64,000 nucleotides of DNA from Microbacterium sp. MYb66 (GCF_002979435.1 NZ_PCOV01000002.1:496001-560000), one strand, 5' to 3'; numbered from the stretch's first letter, positions 25,192-34,779 are shown. Notes: generated by a model from the letters alone, not told the origin. Numbers and translations are program-made.

Positions 25192-28100
25192 CTACGGCCA
25201 GCTGGTGCCTTCGGACGCGCCGATGCCCTGGATGTCGGCCTGCAGGGTCCTGCCCATGCCGCCGTGCCAGCAGGAGAGCTGGATCGTGCCGTTCGCCGGG
25301 ACGTCGTACCGGTTGTAGGTCGAGACCTGTCCGGACGACGAGCGGTACGGCTGACCGTTGTCGAGGCAGCGGATCATGTACTGACCCGGGGGCACGTTCG
25401 CGGTGTTCAGGTTCAGGTAGTAGCAGGTGTCGGGACTGCAGTTGCGGGAGTCGACGCCCTGCGACGCCCACCACCGCGGCTGCGGCTGCGCCTGCGCGTG
25501 CGTGCCCTGCGTCGCGCTCTCCGCCGACCAGACGCCGGTGGAGTCCTTCGCACGGGCCTTGATGCTGTGGTACTCGCTGTAGGACCCGACGTTCGTGGAC
25601 CCCCGCAAGCCGACGTTCTGCCAGCCGCCGCCGTCGATGCTGATCTGCACGGTCTCGATGGAGCGACCGTTGCCGGAGCCCTCGGCGTTCCAGTTCAGCC
25701 GCACCTGGCTCGCGAGCGACTCCGCGCTCACCGCCGGCGGGCTCGGGGGACCGTAGGGGTTCCCCGATGCCGCATTCGAGACGGCTCCCGCATAGGTCGA
25801 CCCGCCCACGTTCGCGACCGCCCGCACCTCGACGGTGTAGTTCGTGCCGTTGCTGAGTCCGCCGATGACCTTGTTGCCGGGGACGGTGTTCCAGTTCCCG
25901 CCGCCGTTCAAGCGGTACTGGTGGGTGATCTCACCGGCCGTCGCACCCCCGCGGGAGCCCTCGTTGTAGGCGATCGTCAGAGAGCGGTCGCCCTCGGCGG
26001 TGACCCGCAGGCTCGTCGGAGCACCGGGGGCGACCACGCCGCGTCGAGGGGCGGAGGGAGCGCTCATGTCGCCCCACCCGGCCTTGTTGTAGGCCTGGAT
26101 GCGGTACGTGTACGGCGTCTCGGACGTGTCGACCACGACCGCCTGGCTGCGGGCCTCGGGACCGGGGGTGAGGGTGCGCACGACGGACCCGCCGCGCAGC
26201 ACCTCGAGCCGATAGCCCCGGATCGCGTCGCCGTTCTGGTTCGGCGCTTCCCAGCTCACCTGCATCTGCGCCTGGCTGCCGACCGGCGAGAGCTCGGTCG
26301 TCGTGGGCGCGCCGGGAGCGAGCGGGGGGCCCGCCGGGATCTCGGATGCCGACCAGCCGCTCCAGCTGGAGGGGTCGGGCGCCTTGTTGTGCGCCTGCAC
26401 TCTGACCTGGTAGTCCGAGCCGTTCTCGAGCCCCTCCCAGGTGATCGAGTTGCCCGTGACCTCCTTCTGCGTGATGCCGGAGGGCGGTGCGGGCGAGATC
26501 TCGAGCGTGTACCGGTCGACCGGTGAACCCGGGGTCGTCGGGGTGACCCAGGCCACCTGGAGCGACTTGTCGCCGAACTTCAGCGTGGGCGGGTTCGGGG
26601 TGTCCGGGCGGGCGTCGGGGCGCGCCGGTCCGGACAGGCCGGACGGCTCGGACTCGCCGACGCGGTTGGTCGCGGTCACCTGGAACGTGTACTCGACGTT
26701 GTTCGTAAGGCCGTCGAGCGTGCAGGTCGTCGACTGGCACTCCTTGGAGTACGCGCTGCCGCCGACCGACTTCACGGTGTACTTCGTGATCTCGGCGCCG
26801 TTGTTCGACGGCGCCGAGAACGAGACCACGACCGTGCGGTCCTGCACGCTGACGATGGTCGGGACGCCGGGGGCGTTCGGGACGTCCTGCACCGTGACGA
26901 CGATCTGGCCGTTCACCTCGCGGTCCACGTCCTCCGTCGCATCCTGGATGCGGTAGCGGACGACGAGGGTGCCCACGAAGGCCTTGCCCGGGGTGACGGT
27001 GACCTGGTCGTTCGTGAACTTGACCTCGCCGGCGCCGGACTCCGTCACGGCGGAGACGACCTTGAGCGGGGTGTCCGGGAACGGGTTGTAGTCGTTCGCC
27101 AGGACGGGCACGGAGAAGGTCTCGCCGGCATCCGCTTCGGCGATGGTGTCGGTGTTCGCCGCCGGCATCGGACGCGTCGATGCGGTGACCAGCACGGCGA
27201 CCGTCCCCTCGATGGGCTCGGTCGTGCCGTCGGAGATGCGCAGCTTCAGCGTGAGCGCCGTCCCCTTCTTCGCATTCGAAGCCGCTTCGACGACGAGCTT
27301 GTCGTCGCCGTCGATCCGGGCCGTGACGCCCTTCTCCTCGCCGCCGATGAGGGTGTAGTCGTGCTTTCCCTTGTCTTCGGGGTCGGGGTCGTCGGTGAGC
27401 GCGGCGAGATCGAGAGAGGTCGCCGGCTCGCCGGGGGCGACGTTGACCTGTCCCTGCACGAACGTCGGCTGCTGGTTCTCCGGCGGCAGCACGTTGATCG
27501 GGATGCTCAGCGTCGCCTTGCGTCCCTCCGGGTCGTCCGGTCCGTCGCCGTCCGTGACCTCGAAGGTGAGCGAGTCCGGGCCGAAGAATCCTGCGGCCGA
27601 GGTGTAGACGAGGGTCTTCGGGTCCTTCAGCAGGTCGGAGCCGTCGGCGTGGTTCGCGCTGATCTTCGCCTTCTCGGTGATGACGACGTCGCCACCGCCG
27701 GCGACCGTGACGTACTCCGAGAGCGGGAGCGTCTCCGTCTCTCCGCTGACCACCTCGAGCGGCTTCGTCGAGGTGAGGGTCGGACGCAGGTCGGCCTTCG
27801 AGGGGACGAAGATGAACGCCGACGCCTGCAGATCGTCGCGGTCGGTGAGCGTGTAGCGGATCAGCTGCAGCTCGTCGGTGACGGTGACGCGCACCTTCCC
27901 GTTCTCGAGTCGCGTTCCGCCCTCTCCGACATCGACCGTGAGGCGGTCCGTCGTGCCGTCGGGGTCTTCGTCGTTGGCCAGGATGTCGAGGTCGGCGCTC
28001 AGGCTGCCGTCCTTGAGGTCTGCCGGCTGCAGCCTGTCGTCGCGCGCGACCGGCGCCTGCAACGGCACCTCCTCGTCGACCGTGATCTGGAGGGTCGCCG

Positions 28101-31100
28101 TGGCCGTCGCCCCGCGGGCGTCCACCGCCGTGTACTGCAGCGAGGTCTCGGTCGGGCCGTCCGGAGCCTGCACGATCACCCGGTCACCGGAGACGCGTGC
28201 CTCCAGTCCGTCCGGGAGCTCGAGGCCGTCCTTGACGAGCATGACCTTGTCGCCCTCGGGGTCGGAGTCGTTCGCGAGCACCGGGACCGCGATCTCGCGT
28301 CCCGGTCGCACGACGACGGCGTCCTTCACGGCATAGGGCGGCTGGTTGATCTGCTCGGCGGGCGCGATGCCCACGCGGATCGTGGCGATGCCCTCCTGTC
28401 CGAGACGATCGCGCACGCGGTACTTGAACACGTCGACGCCGGATGCTCCGTCGGCGGCTTCGTACGTGAAGTAGTTGGGTCCGGTCGTGACGCGCCCCTT
28501 GGTGGGGCTCGACTCGATGCCGACGAGCTCGACCGAGTCGCCGTCGGTGTCGATGCCGTCGAGGGGCACCGCGATGTTGACCTCGGTGCCGGCGAGGGCG
28601 CGCGCGACGAGATCCTGCGGACGAGGTGCCGCGTTGGTCTCCTCGTCGATCGGCAGGATCTGGATCGTGACGTAGCCGGCCGCCTTCTGCTGCCGGGAGT
28701 CGGCGACCTCGTAGGTGAGATACACCGTCTTGGCCTCGGGCCCCGCCTTGAAGCGAACGGTGTCCTGGGAGACGAACGCCTCGCCGTCCTCGGGATCGAC
28801 GAACGGTTCGATGAGCTCGGGCTCGACGTGCATGACGTCGTCGCTCGGGTGGGTGTCGTTGTCGAGCACCGGGATCGTCACGACGTCACCGACGCGGACG
28901 GTCGCCGTGTCGGGGTTCGCGACGGGCTGCAGGAGCTCTTCCGGTGCCGGGATCGGGATCACGACGACTTCACCCTCGGCCGACTTGGAGCCGTTCGAGA
29001 TGCGGTACTTGATGCGCACCTGATCCTCGAGCGCACCCTGATCGGTGATCCGCAGGGTCTCGTGATTGAGCACCGAGACCGAGACGCCGCTGCCGGGATC
29101 CAGCGACACCGACTGCACGACGAGGATGCCGCCGGCAGGATCCGTGTCGTTGTTGAGCACGCCCAGCAGCACGTCGCCGCCGGTGGGCAGCAGCGCGACG
29201 TCGCGCACCGCGACGGGCGGCAGGTCGGTCTCCGACTCGGGCATCACGTCGACGCGCACGAGCCCCTCGCCGTTCTTCGGCCCGGTCGTGACCTGGTACT
29301 GCACGTAGTAGACGCCCGGCTTCTCGGCCATGAAGGAGAAGGTCTTGTTCGGCGTGTTCGGAACGATCGTCGCGCCGGGGGTCTCGAGCACTCGGCTCAG
29401 GCGCAGCGGTTCGCGGGACGTGCTCGTGTCGTTGGCGGTCGGGGCGATGGTGACCTGCTCGCCGGCCTTCGTGATCACGTGGTCGGCGTTGGTCTTCGGG
29501 TTCGTCGAGCCCTGCGGACGCACATCGAGCGCGATCGTCGAGGTGCCGAGCTTTCCGAAGGCGTCCGCGACCGTGACCTGCACGTCCTTGCGCCCCTGGA
29601 GGCTGGCGGTCGCCTTGTAGGTGATCTGGCCGTCCTTGCTGAAGTCGACCTCGTCACCGGGAGCCGCGATCACCTCCTTGAGGTAGATGTCGTCGCCGTC
29701 GGGATCGATCCAGTCCGGGAGGATGTTGTACGAGATCGTGCCGCCGGTCTCGACCGCGAGCGAGGTCTTCCGCTTCGGCGCCGGGGCGGCGTTGTCGTTC
29801 CAGTCGTGCACGGTGAGGGTGACGACCGCGGTGTCCTTGCCCTTGCGGCCGTCGTCGACCTCGTACGTGAAACTGGCCGTGCCGGAGGCCTTCTCGTCGA
29901 CCGCGATCTGCAGCGCGCCACCGTTGTTGATGGGCTGCACCGTGCCGATGGAGGGCTGCGCCTCGGCGAGCGCCGCGACCAGCACGTCGCCGTCGGGGTC
30001 GTTGTCGTTGTCGAGCACCGGGAGCAGCGTCGTGGCGCCCGGTCGCACGCCGTAGGAGTCGTCCTCCGCGATGGGAGGGGTGTTCTCCTCGCTGCGCTCG
30101 GGAAGAGTGGTCTCGACCGTCTCCTCGGTCGAGTCCTCCTCGTTCTCGGTCTCGCCCTCCGGAGGGGTGAGGTCATTCCAGTTGTCGACGCGCTGCAGGC
30201 TCTCGTTGGCCATCCAGGCAGCACCGCCGACGGCGTCGTTGAGGATGATCACGTCGCGGTTGACGCGGAAGGTCAGGCTGGCGGAGTCCTCGGCGCCGTC
30301 GATCGGGGCGTTCACGTCGTTGGAGTCACCGGGGCATTCGCGGATGAAGGTCGCCGACCCCGCCCAGGCTCCATAGGTGCAGCCGCGGAGCCACACCGGT
30401 GCGGCTGCGGTGCCGTCGCCGCCGGCGGAGGTCTCTTCGGGCTCGCTGCCGTCGAACGGCACGCGGACCAGTGCCGAAGGGGTCGCGAGGGCGACGGCGT
30501 CTGTCTCGGCGGAGGCCTGCTGCAGCACGGCATCCGCCGCGCCCTCGACCTCGGTCCGGAAGCCACCGGGCGTCGTCACGACCCCTGCCGCCTCGTCGAA
30601 CACGACGGGCGTGCGGCCGACGGCGGTGATGGTCGGGCGCTTGGACACGTCGAGCTCGCCGACCGACGCGGTCGACGAGTCCTGCGGGGAGCCCTCGTTG
30701 TCGACGGGGACGGTCACGACCTCGCCGCGCTCTCCGGAGAGGGCGAAGACCGTTCCGTCGTCGGCCACGGTGACGTCGGAGTTCTCCCCGAGCTCGGCGA
30801 CCGGCTCTGCGGCCTCGATCTCGAACGAGGCGATGCCCTTCACGGGCACGACCCAGAGGTCGCCGGACTTCTCGTCGAGGATCGCGGCCGTGCTCGCGCC
30901 CAGGGCCACCTTCGCGGAAGAGGGGATGATCGTGGAGTCGCCCAGGGAGACGCGGGCCGGATCGATGGCCGTCACGGTCGACGCGCTCTCGTCGACGACG
31001 ATCACGTTGGCCGCGGCCTGGAGGATGTCGTAGTTCTCGCTCGTGGTGCGCAGACCGCCGTCGAGGATCGTCGATTCGTTGTTGAAGTGCCCGACGAGCA

Positions 31101-31269
31101 GGCTCGAGGTCTTGGTGATCCAGACGCCGCCGTCGTTCAGGTCGACCTTGGTGGTCGGGAACCCCTCATAGGTGAAGGCCATCGTGGTGATGGCGATGAC
31201 GCCGACGGTGACGCCGGCGGCGGACGCCAGCGTCTTGGGTCGCGCGCGCATCCATGACAACGCCTTCAT
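25192..31269 (-). CDS. Giant surface protein with cadherin-like Ig and fibronectin III domains, 2025 aa
   Basis: Probable adhesin or structural surface protein. The N-terminus is basic (M-K-A-L-S-W-M-R-A-R-P-K) with one hydrophobic helix (about 16-34) and no clear signal peptidase site, so it is likely a type II anchored protein. Residues about 40-380 look repetitive and strand-rich, possibly a beta-propeller. After an acidic linker (about 385-410), roughly ten Ig/cadherin-like repeats (about 415-1450) carry calcium-type motifs such as V-L-D-N-D-N-D-P-D-G-D. About five fibronectin III domains follow (1460-1930). The C-terminal domain has four cysteines (N-C-S, T-C-Y, R-C-L, S-C-W). There is no LPXTG signal and no C-terminal membrane helix. 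It heads the largest minus-strand unit behind palindrome copy 3. Confidence 0.88.
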   Translation of the reverse strand: MKALSWMRARPKTLASAAGVTVGVIAITTMAFTYEGFPTTKVDLNDGGVWITKTSSLLVGHFNNESTILDGGLRTTSENYDILQAAANVIVVDESASTVTAIDPARVSLGDSTIIPSSAKVALGASTAAILDEKSGDLWVVPVKGIASFEIEAAEPVAELGENSDVTVADDGTVFALSGERGEVVTVPVDNEGSPQDSSTASVGELDVSKRPTITAVGRTPVVFDEAAGVVTTPGGFRTEVEGAADAVLQQASAETDAVALATPSALVRVPFDGSEPEETSAGGDGTAAAPVWLRGCTYGAWAGSATFIRECPGDSNDVNAPIDGAEDSASLTFRVNRDVIILNDAVGGAAWMANESLQRVDNWNDLTPPEGETENEEDSTEETVETTLPERSEENTPPIAEDDSYGVRPGATTLLPVLDNDNDPDGDVLVAALAEAQPSIGTVQPINNGGALQIAVDEKASGTASFTYEVDDGRKGKDTAVVTLTVHDWNDNAAPAPKRKTSLAVETGGTISYNILPDWIDPDGDDIYLKEVIAAPGDEVDFSKDGQITYKATASLQGRKDVQVTVADAFGKLGTSTIALDVRPQGSTNPKTNADHVITKAGEQVTIAPTANDTSTSREPLRLSRVLETPGATIVPNTPNKTFSFMAEKPGVYYVQYQVTTGPKNGEGLVRVDVMPESETDLPPVAVRDVALLPTGGDVLLGVLNNDTDPAGGILVVQSVSLDPGSGVSVSVLNHETLRITDQGALEDQVRIKYRISNGSKSAEGEVVVIPIPAPEELLQPVANPDTATVRVGDVVTIPVLDNDTHPSDDVMHVEPELIEPFVDPEDGEAFVSQDTVRFKAGPEAKTVYLTYEVADSRQQKAAGYVTIQILPIDEETNAAPRPQDLVARALAGTEVNIAVPLDGIDTDGDSVELVGIESSPTKGRVTTGPNYFTYEAADGASGVDVFKYRVRDRLGQEGIATIRVGIAPAEQINQPPYAVKDAVVVRPGREIAVPVLANDSDPEGDKVMLVKDGLELPDGLEARVSGDRVIVQAPDGPTETSLQYTAVDARGATATATLQITVDEEVPLQAPVARDDRLQPADLKDGSLSADLDILANDEDPDGTTDRLTVDVGEGGTRLENGKVRVTVTDELQLIRYTLTDRDDLQASAFIFVPSKADLRPTLTSTKPLEVVSGETETLPLSEYVTVAGGGDVVITEKAKISANHADGSDLLKDPKTLVYTSAAGFFGPDSLTFEVTDGDGPDDPEGRKATLSIPINVLPPENQQPTFVQGQVNVAPGEPATSLDLAALTDDPDPEDKGKHDYTLIGGEEKGVTARIDGDDKLVVEAASNAKKGTALTLKLRISDGTTEPIEGTVAVLVTASTRPMPAANTDTIAEADAGETFSVPVLANDYNPFPDTPLKVVSAVTESGAGEVKFTNDQVTVTPGKAFVGTLVVRYRIQDATEDVDREVNGQIVVTVQDVPNAPGVPTIVSVQDRTVVVSFSAPSNNGAEITKYTVKSVGGSAYSKECQSTTCTLDGLTNNVEYTFQVTATNRVGESEPSGLSGPARPDARPDTPNPPTLKFGDKSLQVAWVTPTTPGSPVDRYTLEISPAPPSGITQKEVTGNSITWEGLENGSDYQVRVQAHNKAPDPSSWSGWSASEIPAGPPLAPGAPTTTELSPVGSQAQMQVSWEAPNQNGDAIRGYRLEVLRGGSVVRTLTPGPEARSQAVVVDTSETPYTYRIQAYNKAGWGDMSAPSAPRRGVVAPGAPTSLRVTAEGDRSLTIAYNEGSRGGATAGEITHQYRLNGGGNWNTVPGNKVIGGLSNGTNYTVEVRAVANVGGSTYAGAVSNAASGNPYGPPSPPAVSAESLASQVRLNWNAEGSGNGRSIETVQISIDGGGWQNVGLRGSTNVGSYSEYHSIKARAKDSTGVWSAESATQGTHAQAQPQPRWWASQGVDSRNCSPDTCYYLNLNTANVPPGQYMIRCLDNGQPYRSSSGQVSTYNRYDVPANGTIQLSCWHGGMGRTLQADIQGIGASEGTSWP

Positions 31270-31343
31270 GCCCGGTTCCCCCCCAGGGTGACACTCTCCG
31301 ATTACTTCTCCACAGGCCCGACGGACCCACGGAGCACCCGTTC

Positions 31344-31349
31344 ATCCTA
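31344..31349 (-). promoter_or_regulatory. -10 box TAGGAT of the giant-protein/T7SS unit
   Basis: On the minus strand TAGGAT follows palindrome copy 3 after 23 bp. The leader would be about 67 nt and ends in a G-rich ribosome-binding site before the ATG at 31269. Confidence 0.6.
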
Positions 31350-31372
31350 ACGGTGTCGCGGAATACTGCTCG

Positions 31373-31390
31373 ATGGGGAGATATCCCCAT
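31373..31390 (-). promoter_or_regulatory. T7SS-locus palindromic operator, copy 3 (perfect arms)
   Basis: ATGGGGAGATATCCCCAT on the plus strand: perfect 7-bp arms and a 4-bp spacer. It lies 9 bp past the stop of tag and upstream of the 21-kb T7SS unit. Confidence 0.85.
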
Positions 31391-31399
31391 GACCTCCCG

Positions 31400-31969
31400 C
31401 TACGCGCGCCAGCACCCGGCGATGTGATCGTCGACCATCCCGGCCGACTGCATCAGGGCGTACATGGTGGTCGGGCCCACGAAGCGGAACCCTCGACGGC
31501 GCAGCTCCTTGCTCAGCGCCGTCGACTCCGCCGTCACCGCGGGGACGTCGGCGAAAGCGGCCGGACGGGTGCCGGATGCCGGCGGCGCGAACGACCACAT
31601 CAGCTCGTCGAGCTCGCCCTCGGCCATGCCGTGCACAAGCCGGGCGTTGCCGATGGTCGCCTCGATCTTCGCGCGATTGCGGATGATGCCGGCATCCGCC
31701 ATCAGGCGCTCGACGTCGTCCTCCCCGAACTCGGACACGATCTCGGGCTCGAAGCCGGCGAACACCTCTCGGAAGCGCGGTCGCTTGCGCAGGATCGTGA
31801 TCCACGAGAGCCCGGCCTGGAACCCCTCCAGCGCCATCTTCTCGAACAGGGCGCGGTCGCCGTGCAGCGGTGTCCCCCACTCCTCGTCGTGATAGCGGCG
31901 ATACTCGGCGTCGTCGCCCACCCAGGCGCAGCGGTCGCGGGCATCGGGGCCCGTGAGGAGAGAGGTCAT
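31400..31969 (-). CDS. tag: DNA-3-methyladenine glycosylase I
   Basis: Removes 3-methyladenine from alkylated DNA (base excision repair). It is 189 aa, normal for Tag. The zinc-snap ligands are present: a cysteine in D-R-C-A-W and a histidine in R-R-Y-H-D-E-E-W-G near the N-terminus, and H-I-A-G-C-W at the C-terminus. The family motif LFEKMALEGFQAGLSW contains the active-site glutamate. The start is supported by a leaderless-type promoter (TACGTT, 31976-31981). It is unrelated to the T7SS genes downstream apart from sharing the strand. Confidence 0.96.
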   Translation of the reverse strand: MTSLLTGPDARDRCAWVGDDAEYRRYHDEEWGTPLHGDRALFEKMALEGFQAGLSWITILRKRPRFREVFAGFEPEIVSEFGEDDVERLMADAGIIRNRAKIEATIGNARLVHGMAEGELDELMWSFAPPASGTRPAAFADVPAVTAESTALSKELRRRGFRFVGPTTMYALMQSAGMVDDHIAGCWRA

Positions 31970-31975
31970 CGTGCC

Positions 31976-31981
31976 AACGTA
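31976..31981 (-). promoter_or_regulatory. -10 box TACGTT of leaderless tag promoter
   Basis: On the minus strand TACGTT is followed by 6 nt and the ATG of tag at 31969; no ribosome-binding site. Confidence 0.55.
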
Positions 31982-31997
31982 TCCGCCGCCACCGACG

Positions 31998-33044
31998 TCA
32001 GTCGGCGAAGGTCGCGGCGTCGATGACGAAGCGGTACCGCACGTCCGAGGCGAGCACCCGCTCGTAGGCGGCGTTGATGTCGGAGGCCGGGATGACCTCG
32101 ATCTCGGACACGATGCCGTGCTCGGCGCAGAAGTCGAGCATCTCCTGCGTCTCGCGGATGCCGCCGATGTTGGATCCGGCGAGCGAACGGCGCCCGCTGA
32201 TCAGGGACATCACCCCGACCGACAGCGGTTCGGCGGGAGCGCCGACGCAGACCAGGGCGCCGCCGATGTCGAGCAGGCTCAGATACGAGCGCAGATCGAT
32301 CACGGCACTCACCGTGTTGAGGATCACGTCGAACGACGCGCGCAGCTCGCGGAAGGTCTCGCGGTCGCTCGTCGCCCGGTAATGGTCGGCACCGAGCCGC
32401 AGGCCGTCCTCCTTCTTGCTCAGGGTCTGCGAGAGCACGGTCACGTCGGCGCCGAGGGCATGCGCGATCTGCACGCCCATGTGCCCCAGCCCGCCGAGGC
32501 CGACGACCGCGACGCGCGTGCCGGGACCGACGTTCCAGTGCCGCAACGGCGAATACGTCGTGATGCCGGCGCAGAGCAGGGGCGCGGCCGCATCCAAGGG
32601 CAGCGCGTCGGGGATGCGCAGGACGAACGCCTCCGTCACGACGACCTGCTCGGAGTACCCGCCCTGCGTCACGGTTCCGTCCCGATCCGTGTCGCCGTAG
32701 GTGAGGACGCGCGCCTCGGTGCAGAACTGCTCCTCGCCGCGGAGGCAGTTGCGGCACTCGCCGCACGAGTTCACCAGGCAGCCGACTCCCACGCGATCAC
32801 CGACCTCGTGTCGGGTCACGGCATCGCCCACGGCGGCGACCGTCCCGGTGATCTCATGCCCCGGAGCCAGCGGGTACCTCTGCGGTCCCCAATCGCCGCG
32901 CACGGTGTGGATGTCGGAGTGGCAGATGCCGGCGAACGCGATGTCGATGAGCACGTCGAGCGGCCCGAGCTCGCGCCGCTCGATGACGGTCTTCTCCAGC
33001 GGGGCGGCTTCGCGGGGTGCGGCGTAGGCGTTGACGCGGGTCAC
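31998..33044 (-). CDS. Zinc-dependent NAD(P) alcohol dehydrogenase (YahK/cinnamyl-type), 348 aa
   Basis: Oxidises or reduces alcohols and aldehydes in the cytoplasm. Catalytic zinc ligands: Cys in AGICHSD, His-Glu in GHEITG, and Cys in LLCAGITTY. The structural zinc site has four cysteines ([13 protein letters not shown] and Q-F-C). The Rossmann motif is [10 protein letters not shown]. The GTG start at 33044 is chosen because AAGGAG lies 5 nt upstream and the product is then a family-typical 348 aa; the longer reading adds a non-family N-terminus. The physiological substrate cannot be told from sequence. Confidence 0.93.
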   Translation of the reverse strand: MTRVNAYAAPREAAPLEKTVIERRELGPLDVLIDIAFAGICHSDIHTVRGDWGPQRYPLAPGHEITGTVAAVGDAVTRHEVGDRVGVGCLVNSCGECRNCLRGEEQFCTEARVLTYGDTDRDGTVTQGGYSEQVVVTEAFVLRIPDALPLDAAAPLLCAGITTYSPLRHWNVGPGTRVAVVGLGGLGHMGVQIAHALGADVTVLSQTLSKKEDGLRLGADHYRATSDRETFRELRASFDVILNTVSAVIDLRSYLSLLDIGGALVCVGAPAEPLSVGVMSLISGRRSLAGSNIGGIRETQEMLDFCAEHGIVSEIEVIPASDINAAYERVLASDVRYRFVIDAATFAD

Positions 33045-33170
33045 GGGGACTCCTTCTCGTGGGGGTTCGATCCACACTACGCACCCGCCGGCGCTCGTCC
33101 CGCCGTGCGCCTCCACACGCGCGAAGCGCACGGGTAGGGTGAGGGCCAGACTCCGGAGGGGGAAGTCACC

Positions 33171-34157
33171 ATGCGTCGATCCACCACGTCCGCCCGGCTG
33201 ATCACCGTCATCATCGCCGTCATCGTCACACCGCTCGCCGCCGGGCTGCTGGCCACCGGCGGGAACACCTGGCTGTTCGCCTACGGTCAGTACGCGATGG
33301 CGAGTGTCGACCTCGGCCGGTTCGGGGTGCCCATCCTGCTCCAGGCCATCGGCATCCTGCTCCTCCTGCTCGTGGTGCTGACGGGCATCTGGAGTTCCGC
33401 CGGCCTGATCGCCGTGGGCGTGCTCACCCTCGTGCCCCTCGTGTTCGCTCTGTTCCCGGCGCTGCTGCTGCAGGCCTACCGCCTCGCGTCGGGGGCCGTC
33501 CCCCGGGAGTGGCTCGACGGTCTCGGCTACGGCCTCCCGCTGATCCTCTTCCCGGTGCTCGGGACGATGGGGCTCGTCCTCGCGCTCGTACGACGCCGGC
33601 CCGAGCCTGCGGGAACCGGTCTCTCGATCGGCGGACTCATCGCTGCGCCGGTGCTGCTCCTCGCCGGGGCGATGCTGCTGTCCTGGGGACTCGGGCGCGG
33701 TGCGCTCGCAGCACTCCAGCGGAACCGGCTCGACTTCGTGCCCGACGCCGCCGCGGCCGTCCTGTTCGGCGTGCTGCTCGTGATCGCCGGCATCTTCGTC
33801 ACCCGCTGGTCCGCTTTCGCGTTGCTCCTCCCGGCACTCGCGCTGCTGGTGCTCAGTGCCCTCCTGTTCGTTCCGCGCGCGTTCCTCCCCGTGCTCTCCG
33901 CACTGCCGATGGAGGTCAGCCGCGCCCTGTCCACGCTCCTGCTGCTCGGCGGTGGCACCGCGGCGGCCCTCCTCTACTTCGCATTCACAGCCGTGCTGCT
34001 GCGGGTGCGGAAGCAGTCGGCGATGGTGCCGCCGGCAGGAGCGCCGTCGGTCGGCTACCCGGCTCCGTACCCTCCCGCCGCGACGTACCCTCCCGCCGCG
34101 ACGTACCCGCCGGCTGCACCACCGGCACCGCCGTATCCCCCGACGCCGGGCAGCTGA
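33171..34157 (+). CDS. Multi-pass membrane protein of unknown function, 328 aa
   Basis: About seven hydrophobic segments between residues 12 and 285, then a cytoplasmic or external tail rich in Pro/Tyr/Ala with Y-P-P-A-A repeats. No transporter or enzyme motif was recognised. GGAGGGGGAAG precedes the ATG. Divergent from the alcohol dehydrogenase and followed 63 nt later by the SnoaL-like gene, which has its own promoter. The tail repeats resemble those of many actinobacterial DUF-type membrane proteins. Confidence 0.75.
   Translation: MRRSTTSARLITVIIAVIVTPLAAGLLATGGNTWLFAYGQYAMASVDLGRFGVPILLQAIGILLLLLVVLTGIWSSAGLIAVGVLTLVPLVFALFPALLLQAYRLASGAVPREWLDGLGYGLPLILFPVLGTMGLVLALVRRRPEPAGTGLSIGGLIAAPVLLLAGAMLLSWGLGRGALAALQRNRLDFVPDAAAAVLFGVLLVIAGIFVTRWSAFALLLPALALLVLSALLFVPRAFLPVLSALPMEVSRALSTLLLLGGGTAAALLYFAFTAVLLRVRKQSAMVPPAGAPSVGYPAPYPPAATYPPAATYPPAAPPAPPYPPTPGS
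34067..34102 (+). repeat. Two perfect 18-bp tandem repeats
   Basis: GTACCCTCCCGCCGCGAC occurs twice head to tail and encodes the Y-P-P-A-A-T repeats at the C-terminus of the membrane protein; a diverged third copy follows. Confidence 0.85.
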
Positions 34158-34208
34158 GAGACCGATTCACGATCCGTCAAGGCCCCTGATCACCGGCGGA
34201 TCCCTCCG

Positions 34209-34214
34209 TACGCT
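34209..34214 (+). promoter_or_regulatory. -10 box TACGCT of leaderless SnoaL-like gene promoter
   Basis: TACGCT, 6 nt, then the ATG at 34221; no ribosome-binding site. Confidence 0.55.
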
Positions 34215-34220
34215 CAGGGC

Positions 34221-34664
34221 ATGAGCATCCACACCGACCGGATCGACGAGTACCTCGAGCGCTACGCCGCATCGCTCACGGAGTTCGACGCGGAGTCGGC
34301 CGCGGACCTGTGGTCGACGCCGGGAATGGTCGCCGACGACCACGTCTCGGGCGTGCTCGAGTCCCGCGACGCGATGATCGCCGGACTGAAGCAGTCCTAT
34401 CCCCTCTACCGGGAGCTCGGACTCGCGTCGGTCGGGCATGAGCTCCTCGACACGAGCGCGCTCACGGATCGACTGGTGCTGGTGCGCGTGCGATGGCTGT
34501 TCCGCGATGCCCAGGGCGAGCTGCTCACCGATTCCACGAGCTACTACCTCCTGCGCGACGAGGATGCCGGGCTGCGCGCCTGCGTCTGCATCGAGACCGA
34601 TGCCGCCGAGAAGCTGCGGGCACTGGCGTCCGAGCGGGGCGTCGACCTCCACGCGCCGTCCTGA
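34221..34664 (+). CDS. SnoaL/NTF2-like fold protein, 147 aa
   Basis: Small soluble protein with the NTF2-like layout: an N-terminal helix (R-I-D-E-Y-L-E-R-Y-A) ending in A-D-L-W, a second helix (R-D-A-M-I-A-G-L), and three long strands towards the C-terminus. Typical of the DUF4440/SnoaL superfamily, whose members bind small hydrophobic ligands or act as minor enzymes. No catalytic residues can be assigned. It appears to be transcribed from its own leaderless promoter and converges with the acyl-CoA dehydrogenase gene across a hairpin. Confidence 0.75.
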   Translation: MSIHTDRIDEYLERYAASLTEFDAESAADLWSTPGMVADDHVSGVLESRDAMIAGLKQSYPLYRELGLASVGHELLDTSALTDRLVLVRVRWLFRDAQGELLTDSTSYYLLRDEDAGLRACVCIETDAAEKLRALASERGVDLHAPS

Positions 34665-34717
34665 GCGCGTCCACCGTTCAGGGAGCGTCCGCCGTTCAGG
34701 AAGAACGTCCCGAACGC

Positions 34718-34758
34718 AGGAATCCCGCCCGGATCGCGAAGACCGGGGCGGGAATCCT
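34718..34758. terminator. Bidirectional GC-rich hairpin between convergent genes
   Basis: AGGAATCCCGCCC and its near-complement GGGCGGGAATCCT flank a loop of about 15 nt. It lies between the stops of the SnoaL-like gene and the acyl-CoA dehydrogenase, so it could end both transcripts. Confidence 0.6.
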
Positions 34759-34779
34759 GGATTGTGAACAGCCGGCGGA

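Noticed and set aside
27361..31257. Plus-strand open frame of 1298 codons opposite the giant surface protein
   Set aside because: Composition is typical of antisense shadow; the minus strand shows clear Ig and fibronectin repeats.
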